NCBI GenBank assembly: GCA_934234215.1
Contig: CAKQHB010000006.1
Coordinates: forward strand, 1-64,000
Reading direction: 5' to 3'
DNA length: 64,000 bases
From: an uncultured Cuneatibacter sp.
GTDB lineage: Bacteria > Bacillota > Clostridia > Lachnospirales > Lachnospiraceae
Below the pieces are notes generated by a model. The model searched no databases. It was not told where the DNA came from and was given only the letters and a program-made list of their open reading frames with translations. Below are positions 44,402 to 55,885 of the stretch, one piece after another (positions within the stretch are counted from its first letter, which is position 1; each line of letters starts with the position of its first letter). A program made the position numbers and the translations under genes.

Positions 44402-44417
44402 CAGGAGGAGCCGCATA

Positions 44418-45374
44418 ATGAAGGGAAAATATCGAGTTGTTGTTTCGACAAAGCGTTTAAAATATGATTTTGAACTTCGCCGCAATCTGACAATCATCCG
44501 TGGAGACAGTGCGACAGGAAAAACAACGCTTGTAGATATGATTCGGGAGTATGTAAATAATCCATCGGGAACTCCTGTGGAATTACAGTGTGATAAAAAA
44601 TGCTATGTGCTGGAAGGTGCACTGTGGAAGGAATTACTTGGCGGAATTTCGGATAGCATTATTTTTATTGATGAAGGAAATGAGTTCGTAAAGACAACAG
44701 AATTTGCAGAGGCAATCCAGGCAACGGATAACTATTATGTGATTGTGACACGAGAAGGACTGCCAGCATTGCCTTATAGTGTGGAAGAAATTTACGGGAT
44801 TCGGACATCTGGAAAATATGGCGCGTTGAAGCAGTGCTATCAAGAGTTTTATCATCTGTACGGTGCGGAAACTTACGGAAAAGAAGTGAATCCGAAACTG
44901 ATCCTTACAGAGGACAGTAATTCCGGATATCAATTTTTTGATTCTGTATGCAGAGAAAACGGTCTAAAATGTGAGCCAATGAATGGAAAGTCAAATGTTT
45001 TTCATTTCCTGAATCTGCATAAGGACGAAAAAGTATTGGTAATAGCAGATGGGGCAGCATTTGGATCAGAGATGGACAAGGTAGTGCAGCTTATTTCCGG
45101 AAGAAAAAATGCAGCATTGTATCTTCCAGAGTCATTCGAGTGGTTGATTTTGTCAGCAGGAGTACTGAAAAGCAGCTCTGTAGATAAAATAATAGAAAAT
45201 CCATCAGAGTATGTGGAAAGCAAAGACTATTTTAGCTGGGAACGCTTTTTTACAGCTGTTTTAATCGAGGAGACGAAAGATACTTATTTGGCATATGCAA
45301 AGAGGAAGCTGAATCCGGCGTATTTAAATGAGGCGATTAAAGACTTAATTTTAGATAGAATGAAGAAAGAGTAA
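44418..45374 (+). CDS. P-loop ATPase partner of the DUF4869 protein
   Basis: 318 aa. Walker A RGDSATGKTTLVDMI at residues 31-45 and Walker B SIIFIDEGNEF at about 85; the remainder has no recognised family. A strand with VLVIADGAAFGSEMDKV (about residue 217) could be a receiver- or Toprim-like acidic site, but only weakly. Relatives are sometimes labelled 'translation initiation factor 2', which this protein does not resemble. AGGAGGAG lies 7 nt before ATG 44418. Together with DUF4869 and its own promoter and terminator, it makes a self-contained AT-rich two-gene cassette. Confidence 0.72.
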   Translation: MKGKYRVVVSTKRLKYDFELRRNLTIIRGDSATGKTTLVDMIREYVNNPSGTPVELQCDKKCYVLEGALWKELLGGISDSIIFIDEGNEFVKTTEFAEAIQATDNYYVIVTREGLPALPYSVEEIYGIRTSGKYGALKQCYQEFYHLYGAETYGKEVNPKLILTEDSNSGYQFFDSVCRENGLKCEPMNGKSNVFHFLNLHKDEKVLVIADGAAFGSEMDKVVQLISGRKNAALYLPESFEWLILSAGVLKSSSVDKIIENPSEYVESKDYFSWERFFTAVLIEETKDTYLAYAKRKLNPAYLNEAIKDLILDRMKKE

Positions 45375-45379
45375 AAGTT

Positions 45380-45416
45380 GAAGTGACATTCGCAACGGAA
45401 TGCCACTTCTTTTTTT
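45380..45416 (+). terminator. intrinsic terminator after the DUF4869/ATPase cassette
   Basis: GAAGTGACATTC (45380-45391) pairs with GAATGCCACTTC (45398-45409) with one mismatch, followed by seven T. Convergent with the ATP synthase operon. Confidence 0.88.
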
Positions 45417-45425
45417 AACCCAATT

Positions 45426-45842
45426 TTATTTTCCAAGATTACTACTGCCCTTAACTCTCAGTCTCGCAATCGCACGCGCCAGATTTGTCTGCGCGGTACG
45501 GTATTCGCGGATGCTTTGCTTTTGCAGCAGTGCTTCTCTGGCGGCATCGGCCGCCTCTTTTGCGCGGTTGGCGTCGATCTCTTCGGGACGCTCAGCGCTG
45601 TCTACGAGGACGAGGACTTCGTTATTCTCGATTTTGATCAGTCCGGAGGAAACTGCGGCGATTTTGGTTTCTTCCCCTGGAATGCGGTAGGACATGGTGC
45701 CGGGGACGATGGCGCTGATGACGTTGCTGTGCCCGGCGAGGATGCCGTACTGCCCGCGAGGGGTGGGGATGACGAGTGACTCGCACTCGCCATCATAAAA
45801 TGTGTGGGAAGCCGCTAAGATGTGGACACGAAATGTACTCAT
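45426..45842 (-). CDS. atpC: ATP synthase epsilon subunit
   Basis: 138 aa. Beta-sandwich domain with FRVHILAASHTFYDGECESLVIPTPRG and GILAGHSNVISAIVPG, then the helical hairpin (EIDANRAKEAADAAREALL). Part of the central stalk of F1, regulating ATP hydrolysis. AGGAGG precedes ATG 45842. Last gene of the operon. Confidence 0.95.
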   Translation of the reverse strand: MSTFRVHILAASHTFYDGECESLVIPTPRGQYGILAGHSNVISAIVPGTMSYRIPGEETKIAAVSSGLIKIENNEVLVLVDSAERPEEIDANRAKEAADAAREALLQKQSIREYRTAQTNLARAIARLRVKGSSNLGK

Positions 45843-45858
45843 GGTCGATTGCCTCCTC

Positions 45859-48191
<2,333 letters not shown>

Positions 48192-48202
48192 ATCGCAGTG
48201 CC

Positions 48203-49978
48203 TCAGCTTTCTGATTTCTGAACAAATTTCACAGCATAGTCTAACAATGTCTTACGGTCTTCTTCGGTGGTTTCACCGGTCTGATCGATTTTCTGACACA
48301 GCTCCGAAAGATCGGCAGCAGCGGCGTCCAGAAGAGCACGGCTTGTCTGCTGGATCTTATCGACCGGAACATCGAGGAATGCATGTCCCAATGCGGCGGT
48401 CAGAAGCAGAACCTGCTCATGCTGTTTGTAAGGATGATACTGCTGCTGACGAAGCAGACGCATCAATCCCTGTCCATAACGCAGCTGTCTTTTCGTTGTC
48501 TCATCCAGGTCACTGGAGAACTGCATGAAGACTTCCATTTCACGATACTGCGCCAGATCCAGACGGATCGCACCGGCAGCTTTTTTCATTGCCTTTGTCT
48601 GAGCCGCACCGCCGACACGGGAAACGGACAGTCCGACGTTGACAGCGGGACGCTGACCGGAGTGGAACAGATCGCTTTCCAGAAAGATCTGACCATCGGT
48701 AATGGAAATGATGTTTGTCGGAATGTAAGCGGAAACATCGCCCGCCTGTGTTTCAACAATGGGAAGTGCGGTCATGCTGCCGCCGCCAAGGACATCTGAC
48801 AAATGTGCAGAACGCTCCAGCAGACGGGAGTGCAGGTAGAAGACATCACCGGGATAAGCTTCACGACCCGGAGAACGCTCCAACAGAAGGCTCAGGGTAC
48901 GATAAGCGATTGCATGCTTGGACAGATCATCGTAAACGATCAGAACGTCCTTGCCTTTGTTCATAAAATATTCACCCACTGCGCATCCGGCGTAAGGAGC
49001 GATATACTGTAAGGTTGCGGAATCACTTGCAGTGGCATTGATGACGATGGTGTAATCCATAGCACCACGGCGACGCAGATTTTCTACCAGCTGTGCGACA
49101 GAAGAAACCTTCTGTCCGATAGCAACGTAGATACAGATCGTATCCTTGCCCTTCTGGTTCAGGATCGTATCCAGCGCAATGGCAGTTTTACCGGTCTGAC
49201 GGTCGCCAATGATCAGCTCACGCTGGCCGCGGCCGATGGGGAACATGGAGTCGATTGCCAGAAGACCGGTTTCCATCGGCTTGTTGACCGGTTGACGGTC
49301 GATAATGCCGGGAGCGGGATTTTCAACGGGATAGTAGTCATCTGCAGGAATATCGCCTGCATCGTCCACCGGCTCGCCCAGTGCATTGATGACACGGCCG
49401 AGCAGAGCATCACTGACGGGGATACCAGCCATTTTCTTTGTACGCTGTACGGTGCTGCCTTCTACGATCTCACTTTCATCACCAAAGATAACGCAGCCGA
49501 TCTCATCTTCCTGCAGATCCAGAACCATTCCCTTGATGCCGCATTCAAATAACAAGATCTCGCCATATTCGGCTTCGCCCAGACCGCTGACGGTGGCGAT
49601 ACCATCTCCGACGGTCAGGACAGTGCCGACTTCATCTGCGTGTGGAACCGGCTCAAAATCGTCGATGGTCTGACGGATCATCGACATGACATCGCTGTGA
49701 GAGCGGATGGCTTCGGAAATCTGCTCCTTCAGCTGTTTGCTCTTACCGGCGCTGCTCCAATCGTAGATCTGATCGAGATTCCATTTGTAGACGGCAGTGC
49801 CGACTTCGATGCGGAAACCATCTTTGACACTGTCATCCTGCTTCCAGGTCAGACCAACATTTTTCTGATATTTCTTTTCCAGAAAAGCAGTCAGACGCGT
49901 CTTCTGCTCTTCAGTAGGTTCGGTTTTGCTGTAAAGGTAGGCTTCGACTTCAATCTTTCTGATTTCATGATCTGTCAT
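48203..49978 (-). CDS. atpA: ATP synthase alpha subunit with N-terminal delta/OSCP-like domain
   Basis: 591 aa against about 505 for normal alpha. Residues 1-85 resemble the C-terminal part of the delta (OSCP) subunit: [48 protein letters not shown]. Alpha proper starts near 88 ([23 protein letters not shown]) and is complete: [12 protein letters not shown], Walker [60 protein letters not shown] and [16 protein letters not shown]. No separate atpH exists between atpF and this gene, so the fusion probably replaces delta. ATG 49978 follows the atpF stop by 2 nt, with AGGAGG 7 nt upstream. Confidence 0.93.
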   Translation of the reverse strand: MTDHEIRKIEVEAYLYSKTEPTEEQKTRLTAFLEKKYQKNVGLTWKQDDSVKDGFRIEVGTAVYKWNLDQIYDWSSAGKSKQLKEQISEAIRSHSDVMSMIRQTIDDFEPVPHADEVGTVLTVGDGIATVSGLGEAEYGEILLFECGIKGMVLDLQEDEIGCVIFGDESEIVEGSTVQRTKKMAGIPVSDALLGRVINALGEPVDDAGDIPADDYYPVENPAPGIIDRQPVNKPMETGLLAIDSMFPIGRGQRELIIGDRQTGKTAIALDTILNQKGKDTICIYVAIGQKVSSVAQLVENLRRRGAMDYTIVINATASDSATLQYIAPYAGCAVGEYFMNKGKDVLIVYDDLSKHAIAYRTLSLLLERSPGREAYPGDVFYLHSRLLERSAHLSDVLGGGSMTALPIVETQAGDVSAYIPTNIISITDGQIFLESDLFHSGQRPAVNVGLSVSRVGGAAQTKAMKKAAGAIRLDLAQYREMEVFMQFSSDLDETTKRQLRYGQGLMRLLRQQQYHPYKQHEQVLLLTAALGHAFLDVPVDKIQQTSRALLDAAAADLSELCQKIDQTGETTEEDRKTLLDYAVKFVQKSES

Positions 49979-49980
49979 GG

Positions 49981-50463
49981 TCAATCCTCCTTTTCTGCTT
50001 TGTCTAAGAAGTCATCGAGGGAATCGGTTCCGTTTGCGGTGAGCAATTTGTCAACGGCATCGGATACCATCGCTTCGATCTCTTTATTTGCAGAAGCAAG
50101 AATTTTCTGCTTTTCGGCAGCGGCTTCTTTTTCTGCTTTTTCAAGAATGGCACGACGCTCTTCCTTTGCCTGAGCAAGAAGCTCTTTTTCGGTCTTCTTT
50201 GCAGAATCAGCAGCCTGCTTTTTCATGCTGCTGATTTCCACTTCCGCAGCTTCCAGACGATCCTGATACTGCTTCTTTGTGGCTTCTGCGTCCTCATTTT
50301 TCTTGTTTGCGGCAGCATCGAGATCTGCGTAATAGGCATTTCGTTTTTCCATAAATGCTTTGACCGGCTTATATAACAACAGATACAGTCCACCGGCAAG
50401 GATCAGGAAATTGAACAAATGCAACAGGATCTGCTGCCAGTCAATATTTAACGGTACGTTCAT
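49981..50463 (-). CDS. atpF: ATP synthase b subunit
   Basis: 160 aa. N-terminal membrane helix ([23 protein letters not shown]), then one long charged helix ([28 protein letters not shown]) that forms the peripheral stalk dimer. Here it must contact the delta-like domain carried by alpha instead of a free delta subunit. AAGGAGACTACC precedes the ATG. Confidence 0.95.
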   Translation of the reverse strand: MNVPLNIDWQQILLHLFNFLILAGGLYLLLYKPVKAFMEKRNAYYADLDAAANKKNEDAEATKKQYQDRLEAAEVEISSMKKQAADSAKKTEKELLAQAKEERRAILEKAEKEAAAEKQKILASANKEIEAMVSDAVDKLLTANGTDSLDDFLDKAEKED

Positions 50464-50473
50464 GGTAGTCTCC

Positions 50474-50842
50474 TTACAGTACGAAGATGATCAGAATTGC
50501 AATAATCAGGGCATAGATGATCGCAGTCTCGATGAAGACCAGACCCAGCATCAGGTTAGTACGGATCTTACCTTCTGCTTCGGGCTGACGGGAAATGCCT
50601 TCTGAGGACTTTGCGATCGCAATACCCATACCGATACCGGCGAATGCAGCAGCCAGGCCAACGCAAAGACCGGCGGCAAGTGCCTTGAAGCCGGTGGAGT
50701 TATCAGCGGCAGCTGCAACAGCGGTGGTTGCAGCCTCTGCGGTAGTTGTATCAGAAGCAGCGAATGCGGTTATGCTGCAGAATGTGCAGATCAGTAATGC
50801 AAGGGTAATCATGGCGATCAGTCTTTTCTTGTTGTTCTTCAT
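50474..50842 (-). CDS. atpE: ATP synthase c subunit with N-terminal leader
   Basis: 122 aa, whereas c is usually 70-90. The first 30 residues look like a signal peptide (KNNKKRLIAMITLALLICTF ... AFAA), followed by an Ala/Thr-rich linker and then the c hairpin: GLAAAFAGIGMGIAIAKSSEG, loop SRQPEAEGKIRT and second helix with the ion-binding Glu in FIETAIIYALI. The helix-1 position that is Gln in sodium-type rings is Met here, which favours H+ but does not settle it. GGAGGAAAAAGCT precedes ATG 50842. Confidence 0.92.
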   Translation of the reverse strand: MKNNKKRLIAMITLALLICTFCSITAFAASDTTTAEAATTAVAAAADNSTGFKALAAGLCVGLAAAFAGIGMGIAIAKSSEGISRQPEAEGKIRTNLMLGLVFIETAIIYALIIAILIIFVL

Positions 50843-50863
50843 AGCTTTTTCCTCCAAATAAAT

Positions 50864-51703
50864 TTAGTTGTTTGATGTAGCCAGTTTCTTTTTCTTTTGT
50901 TTCTTTTTGGCAGGTTCGGTCACTTCACCATAGAACAGTGCGGTCAGCATGGTCAGAACGTATGTCTGGATCAATGCGTGCAGCAATGTGAACATGACAC
51001 CAACTGCGACAGGCAGTACAAAACTCAGGCTGATGTAGTAATAAACCAGCTCTGTGACCAGCAGTCCGCTCAGCAGTGCGCCGAACAGACGGAAGCTCAT
51101 GGAAATCGGTAACGAGAAATCTTTTAAGGTCAGTGCGATTCCCTTTACACCGTTTCCTGCAATACCACCGGACATGATGATCAGATAAGACAGGCAGCCA
51201 AGTGCAATGGCTGCGTTGATGTCAGACAGGGGTGCGGGCAGTGTAATTGAGGATCCTGTGGTTGTAACAGCCTGAAGCCCGAACAGTTCAAACAGGGTTC
51301 CAATAAATATGTAAACGCCCGCCGCAAAAATGTAAGCTCCCAAAAAGGAATTTCTGCGGGGACTGTTGCTTTTGGCGAGGTTATCGAAAAATCCGACAAG
51401 CTGCTCCAAAACAAGCTGAAACTTTCCCGGAACCATCTTGAATCGTGGGATGACAAAGATCCGGACGATCGCTGCAAAGATCAGCAGACCAGCGGAGACG
51501 GCCATTGCGGAGATCAGCGCCGGGTTAACATCTTTGAGACCAAACAGGCTGATTTTGTTGCTTCCGTGGAGTACCGCATCCCGCATGACAACTTTGATGG
51601 ATTCTGATTCACCGCTTCCGCCGATTGCAAAAGCGCCGATCAGAGTAAGTGCCATCAGAGCGATCCAGACGGTTAAAAAAATCGTGCGTTTTTTCTTACT
51701 CAT
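50864..51703 (-). CDS. atpB: ATP synthase a subunit
   Basis: 279 aa, membrane-embedded stator. Core helix SMSFRLFGALLSGLLVTELVYYY contains the essential Arg. Other helices: FLGAYIFAAGVYIFIGTLFELFG and FTLLHALIQTYVLTMLTALFY (the Q/Y residues of the half channel). Ends in a lysine-rich tail (KKKQKKKKL). AAGGAGCTTGTAT precedes ATG 51703; the frame extends upstream without a better start. First gene of the operon, order a-c-b-(delta)alpha-gamma-beta-epsilon. Confidence 0.94.
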   Translation of the reverse strand: MSKKKRTIFLTVWIALMALTLIGAFAIGGSGESESIKVVMRDAVLHGSNKISLFGLKDVNPALISAMAVSAGLLIFAAIVRIFVIPRFKMVPGKFQLVLEQLVGFFDNLAKSNSPRRNSFLGAYIFAAGVYIFIGTLFELFGLQAVTTTGSSITLPAPLSDINAAIALGCLSYLIIMSGGIAGNGVKGIALTLKDFSLPISMSFRLFGALLSGLLVTELVYYYISLSFVLPVAVGVMFTLLHALIQTYVLTMLTALFYGEVTEPAKKKQKKKKLATSNN

Positions 51704-51727
51704 ATACAAGCTCCTTTCTGTAAAATG

Positions 51728-51798
51728 CTTGGGAAGATCGGAAAAAACTTGACTTCCCAAGGTGGATATATTATACTTCCAGCAATTTTAAGAGTAAA
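51728..51798 (-). promoter_or_regulatory. ATP synthase operon promoter and 5' stem-loop
   Basis: Minus strand: TTTACT (51798-51793), 17 nt, TATAAT (51775-51770). About ten nt downstream, CTTGGGAAG and CTTCCCAAG (51753-51761 and 51728-51736) are perfect 9-bp arms separated by 16 nt, so the transcript would start with a hairpin that ends shortly before the atpB ribosome-binding site. No T-run follows. Confidence 0.55.
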
Positions 51799-51854
51799 AT
51801 ACATATTAGATATATAAAACTATGTTAATTTGATATGGCAAAGGAGGCGAAAAC

Positions 51855-52760
51855 GTGTATATTAGTTATGATTACTACAAGGCTTTTTATTATGTCGCAA
51901 AGTATGGAAGCCTGTCTCAGGCTGCGAAATTGTTGTTGAGCAATCAGCCCAATCTGACCCGCACAATCAAAAATCTGGAGAGTGAGCTGGGATGTCCGTT
52001 GTTTTTACGGACGAATCGAGGCATGAAGCTGACACCGGAGGGTGAGCGGTTATATCACCATATCAAGATTGCCTGCGAGCACATTGAGATGGGTGAGACG
52101 GAGCTCAATGCCAGCAAAAATCTGGAGTCTGGAAGTATTTATATCGCTGTCAGTGAGGTAGCGCTGCGGTGCCTGCTGCTTCCAATACTGAAAGAATATC
52201 GAAAATTACACCCCGGCATTCAGATCCGTGTTGGTAATGATTCCACACCTCAGGCAATCACAGAGCTGCGAAATGGTACAGCGGATATTGCCTTCGTGAC
52301 GACACCGATCACGACTCATCCGAATACGGTCGTGGAGACGGTTGTTCGGTCAGTGCGGGAAGTCGCAGTATGTGCACCATCTTTTAAAAATTTGTTGAAT
52401 CGCCCAGTTTCGTTCAGTGAATTAGGGGATCATCCGATCATTTCACTGCGGGAGGGGACAACGACCCGTTTATTTTACTCGCAGGTATTTGCCAACTACG
52501 GCGTGCCGCTGCGTCCGGCAGTGGAAGCGGTGACATCGGATCAGATCCTGCCTCTGGTGGAAGCAGATCTGGGTATCGGATTTGTGCCGGAGGAATTCCT
52601 GGACAGAGGATATCAGGTGGAAGTGATCGATCTTTTGGAAGAAATTCCCCAGAGAGACATCGTGATGATCAAGAAAAAGGGACAATCTCTCAGCATTGCG
52701 GCAAAGGAATTGGAAAGAATGGTACTTCAATCTTTTCATTTTCCGAAGGGTGTATTATAA
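51855..52760 (+). CDS. LysR-family transcriptional regulator
   Basis: 301 aa. N-terminal winged helix: YYKAFYYVAKYGSLSQAAKLLLSNQPNLTRTIKNLESELG and LFLRTNRGMKLTPEG. Effector domain from about residue 95 (GSIYIAVSEVALRCLLLPILKEY). GTG start with AAGGAGG upstream. Divergent from the ATP synthase operon and 69 nt before the YfcC-type transporter, its probable target. Confidence 0.92.
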   Translation: MYISYDYYKAFYYVAKYGSLSQAAKLLLSNQPNLTRTIKNLESELGCPLFLRTNRGMKLTPEGERLYHHIKIACEHIEMGETELNASKNLESGSIYIAVSEVALRCLLLPILKEYRKLHPGIQIRVGNDSTPQAITELRNGTADIAFVTTPITTHPNTVVETVVRSVREVAVCAPSFKNLLNRPVSFSELGDHPIISLREGTTTRLFYSQVFANYGVPLRPAVEAVTSDQILPLVEADLGIGFVPEEFLDRGYQVEVIDLLEEIPQRDIVMIKKKGQSLSIAAKELERMVLQSFHFPKGVL

Positions 52761-52829
52761 TTAGGAACATCTGCTGTAGCCTGAGGGGAAAACGGTTGCA
52801 GCAAACATAGAAAATACGAGGAAAATTAT

Positions 52830-54227
52830 ATGGAAAACCAAGAAATAACGGCGAAAAAGCCAATCAACCCAATGATTATTTTGGCGGCAATCCTTGTGAT
52901 CGCGGCGATCGCAACGTACATTGTTCCGGCGGGATCATTTGACCGAATTCCAAACGAAGCGACAGGCTATGATGTGATCGATGTCAATTCCTTTCACTAC
53001 ATTGAGTCAAATCCGGTCGGAGTGTTCGATGTCTTCAAGTCTTTTACGCTGGGATTGCAGCAGGCAGCGTACGTCATCTTCTTTTTGATGATCATCGGCG
53101 GCACGTTTCAGATTGTAGAAGCAACAGGAGCGCTGAAGGCAGGTCTGTCGAATCTTGTCATCAAGATGAAAGGCAGAGAGCTGCTGCTGATTCCGGTGTG
53201 TGTGTTTGTATTTGGACTGGTATCCGCAACGGCAGCGTGCTGTGAAGAATATCTGGCATTTTTGCCGCTGATGTATGTCGTGTGTGTGGCAGCGGGATTC
53301 GACTCGCTGACGGCAGTTTCTGTACTGTTTTGTTCCTCTGCCATTGGCTATGCCAGCGGTATGACAAATGCATTTACAGTTGGTGTTGCACAGAGTATCG
53401 CAGGATTGCAGCTGTTTTCAGGACTGCCGATGCGTATTGCTGTGTATGTGGTGCTGGCAACCGCAACCTCCATCTTTTTGATGCTGCATGTCCGCAAAAT
53501 CCGCAAGCATCCGGAAAAAAATACAATGGCGGAAGTGGACCATTTGTACGCAGAAAAGCTGAATCTGGATGAGATCCAGAAAATGACCGTCAGACAGAAG
53601 CTGGTGCTGATCGTTTTTGCACTGGGCTTTGTGACGGTTGCATTTTGTGTCATCAAGCTGGGATTTTATATTGATGAAATGTCTGCAATTTTTTTGATCG
53701 TGGCAATTCTGATCGGTATCATCGCAAAAATGAATATCAACGACTTTGCAGATCAGTTTGTGGAAGGCTGCAAGGGATTGCTGTGGGCAGGACTTATCAT
53801 CGGTATGTGTAATTCTGTCACACTGATCATGACAGACGCACATATCCTGGATACGCTCATTCATGCAATGGGCAATGTATTGCAGGGATTATCCGCAAAA
53901 GTAAGCGCCTGCGGTATGTTCGTGCTGCAGGATCTCCTGAACTTCCTCGTGCCGTCCGGGTCCGGACAGGCAGCGATCACGATGCCGTTCATGGCGCCGC
54001 TGTCGGACCTGCTTGGCATTTCGAGACAGACCTCTGTGCTGGCATTCCAGTTCGGAGATGCGTTCACAAATGTTATTACGCCGACCAGTGGAGAATTGAT
54101 GGCAGCGCTGGCAATCTGCCATATTCCGTATAAAAAGTGGTTTAAATTCCTGGCGCCGCTGTGGGGAATCTGGGCGGTGATCGCGTGCGGATTTTTAATT
54201 TTCGCGGTTAGTATCGGATATGTATAA
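52830..54227 (+). CDS. YfcC-family membrane transporter (UIT3 / C4-dicarboxylate- or arginine/ornithine-type)
   Basis: 465 aa, about 11-12 membrane helices. N-terminal NPMIILAAILVIAAIATYIVPAGSFDR with the IVPAG(S/T)F motif, GTFQIVEATGALKAGL and LLNFLVPSGSGQAAITMPFMAPLSD are signatures of the YfcC family. Substrate is not settled in the family; neighbours (a LysR regulator and a dipeptidase) suggest amino acids or peptides. Followed by a structured intergenic region and pepD. Confidence 0.87.
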   Translation: MENQEITAKKPINPMIILAAILVIAAIATYIVPAGSFDRIPNEATGYDVIDVNSFHYIESNPVGVFDVFKSFTLGLQQAAYVIFFLMIIGGTFQIVEATGALKAGLSNLVIKMKGRELLLIPVCVFVFGLVSATAACCEEYLAFLPLMYVVCVAAGFDSLTAVSVLFCSSAIGYASGMTNAFTVGVAQSIAGLQLFSGLPMRIAVYVVLATATSIFLMLHVRKIRKHPEKNTMAEVDHLYAEKLNLDEIQKMTVRQKLVLIVFALGFVTVAFCVIKLGFYIDEMSAIFLIVAILIGIIAKMNINDFADQFVEGCKGLLWAGLIIGMCNSVTLIMTDAHILDTLIHAMGNVLQGLSAKVSACGMFVLQDLLNFLVPSGSGQAAITMPFMAPLSDLLGISRQTSVLAFQFGDAFTNVITPTSGELMAALAICHIPYKKWFKFLAPLWGIWAVIACGFLIFAVSIGYV

Positions 54228-54229
54228 TG

Positions 54230-54322
54230 TTCTGCATAACATGTGCATTTCCTACACTTCCCAGTTGCTTTAATTGCCGCAGTTTGAATGAAATGCTCGC
54301 AATAACATTCAAACCGCTGGCA
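54230..54322. repeat. hairpin element between the transporter and pepD
   Basis: TGCCGCAGTTTGAATG (54275-54290) pairs with CATTCAAACCGCTGGCA (54306-54322) with one bulge. The left flank GCATAACATGTGCATTTCCT (54233-54252) resembles the outer arm of the palindrome at 43,471-43,490, but no matching right arm is found, so it may be a decayed copy. Confidence 0.55.
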
Positions 54323-54359
54323 GCGCAATACGACATAGATTCATAGAAATGGAGTTGTT

Positions 54360-55883
54360 ATGTTTCACAATGATCAGACGGAGGCGCCGCTGTTTTATTT
54401 TTCACAGTTGGCGGAGATTCCACGGGATTCTGGCAAAGAGAAGGCGGTCAGTGATTTTTTGCTGAATTGGGCGCGGGAGCGAGGGCTGGATGCGTATCAG
54501 GATGCGGTGTGGAATTTGATTATTAAGAAGCCGGGTTCTGCGGGCAGAGAGTCGGAGGAGCCGGTGATTTTGCAGGCGCATCTGGACATGGTGTGCGAGA
54601 AGGATTCGACGAGCACGCATAATTTTGAGACGGATCCGATTCCGCTTCGGATGGAAGGGGATTGGCTGACGTCGGCCGCCGGGACGACGCTTGGCTCAGA
54701 TGACGGCATCGGTGTGGCATATATTATGGCGGTGCTGGCAGATGAAACGCTGTCGCATCCGCCGATTGAAGCGTTGCTGACGGTGCAGGAGGAATCCACA
54801 TTTGCGGGTGCCGCCAATGTGGATTGGAGTCGGCTTTTGGGGAAAAGGCTCATCAATCTGGATCAGTCTGTGGAAAACGAGGTGCTGTGCGGTGCCTGCG
54901 GCGGAACGGGCATGCAGATGCGAGTGCCGCTTGTGCAGGAGCCGATTCCAGCCGGTTTTCAGACGATGAAAGTGACAATCTCCGGTCTGGAAGGCGGTCA
55001 TTCCGGTGAGGATATTCACCGGGGGCGCGGCAGTGCGATTGCGCTGTTGGCGCGAGGATTGCAGAGCTGCAAAGAAAATTTACATGGATTGCGGATCGTG
55101 GAGTTCACCGGCGGAACATCGAGACTGGCAATTTCGAGAGAAGCCGGCACGGTGTTTGCGATTGCGGAAACAGATGTAGAAGCCTGCGAACAACTGTGGA
55201 GCGAGCTGGAGCAGCAGTGGAAAAAAGAATACGAAACGACTGCAAAGTGGCTGCATGTACAAGTACAGACAGGTACAAAGGAGTCGGATTGCTGTGAGGC
55301 AGAAAAGTGGAATTACGTAGAAGCTGTGACTGGCGAAGTAAGCAGAGTCGGTGATGCAGAAATTTGCTACACGACGGAGTCCAGTGAGAAGGTTCTGGCG
55401 GCGCTGACTTTATTCCCGGATGGAATCCAGCAGATGAATGGAACATTTCCGGGAACGGTGGAAAGCTCCAACAATCTGGGCATTGTGCGGACAGAAGAGA
55501 CGGAGCTGGTATTGACAGCGGAAGCGCGTGGCGCGTATGCCTCCACCATCGAAGCAATTCGACAGAAGGTACTGTGTCTGGCAGATTTGCTCGGCGGAAC
55601 GTGCGAGTTTTTTGCAGCATATGTGCCGTGGGAATATCGGAGCGATTCGCCCTTGCGGAGGCTGGCGATGGGCACCTATCGGGAAGCATTTCGAACGGAA
55701 TTGAAGCCGGTCGTGGTGCATGCGGGCATTGAATGTGGATTCTTCCTGCAGGCGAAGCCGGAGTTGGATGCCATTTCTATTGGACCGACAGCGCAGTATT
55801 TTCATTCTCCGAAGGAGCGTCTGCAGGTATCGTCTACCCTGCGGGAATGGATGTTTTTGAAGGAATTGTTAGAGCGGATATAG
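54360..55883 (+). CDS. pepD: aminoacyl-histidine dipeptidase (M20 family)
   Basis: 507 aa, close to PepD length. Di-zinc ligands: LQAHLDMVCEK (His), GSDDGIGVAYIM (bridging Asp), TVQEESTFAGA (catalytic and metal Glu), INLDQSVENEV (Asp), and VVHAGIECGFF (C-terminal His). Cuts dipeptides in the cytoplasm, releasing amino acids; likely linked to the preceding transporter. GGAG lies 6-7 nt before ATG 54360. Ends 2 nt from the convergent sfsA stop. Confidence 0.92.
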   Translation: MFHNDQTEAPLFYFSQLAEIPRDSGKEKAVSDFLLNWARERGLDAYQDAVWNLIIKKPGSAGRESEEPVILQAHLDMVCEKDSTSTHNFETDPIPLRMEGDWLTSAAGTTLGSDDGIGVAYIMAVLADETLSHPPIEALLTVQEESTFAGAANVDWSRLLGKRLINLDQSVENEVLCGACGGTGMQMRVPLVQEPIPAGFQTMKVTISGLEGGHSGEDIHRGRGSAIALLARGLQSCKENLHGLRIVEFTGGTSRLAISREAGTVFAIAETDVEACEQLWSELEQQWKKEYETTAKWLHVQVQTGTKESDCCEAEKWNYVEAVTGEVSRVGDAEICYTTESSEKVLAALTLFPDGIQQMNGTFPGTVESSNNLGIVRTEETELVLTAEARGAYASTIEAIRQKVLCLADLLGGTCEFFAAYVPWEYRSDSPLRRLAMGTYREAFRTELKPVVVHAGIECGFFLQAKPELDAISIGPTAQYFHSPKERLQVSSTLREWMFLKELLERI

Positions 55884-55885
55884 TG

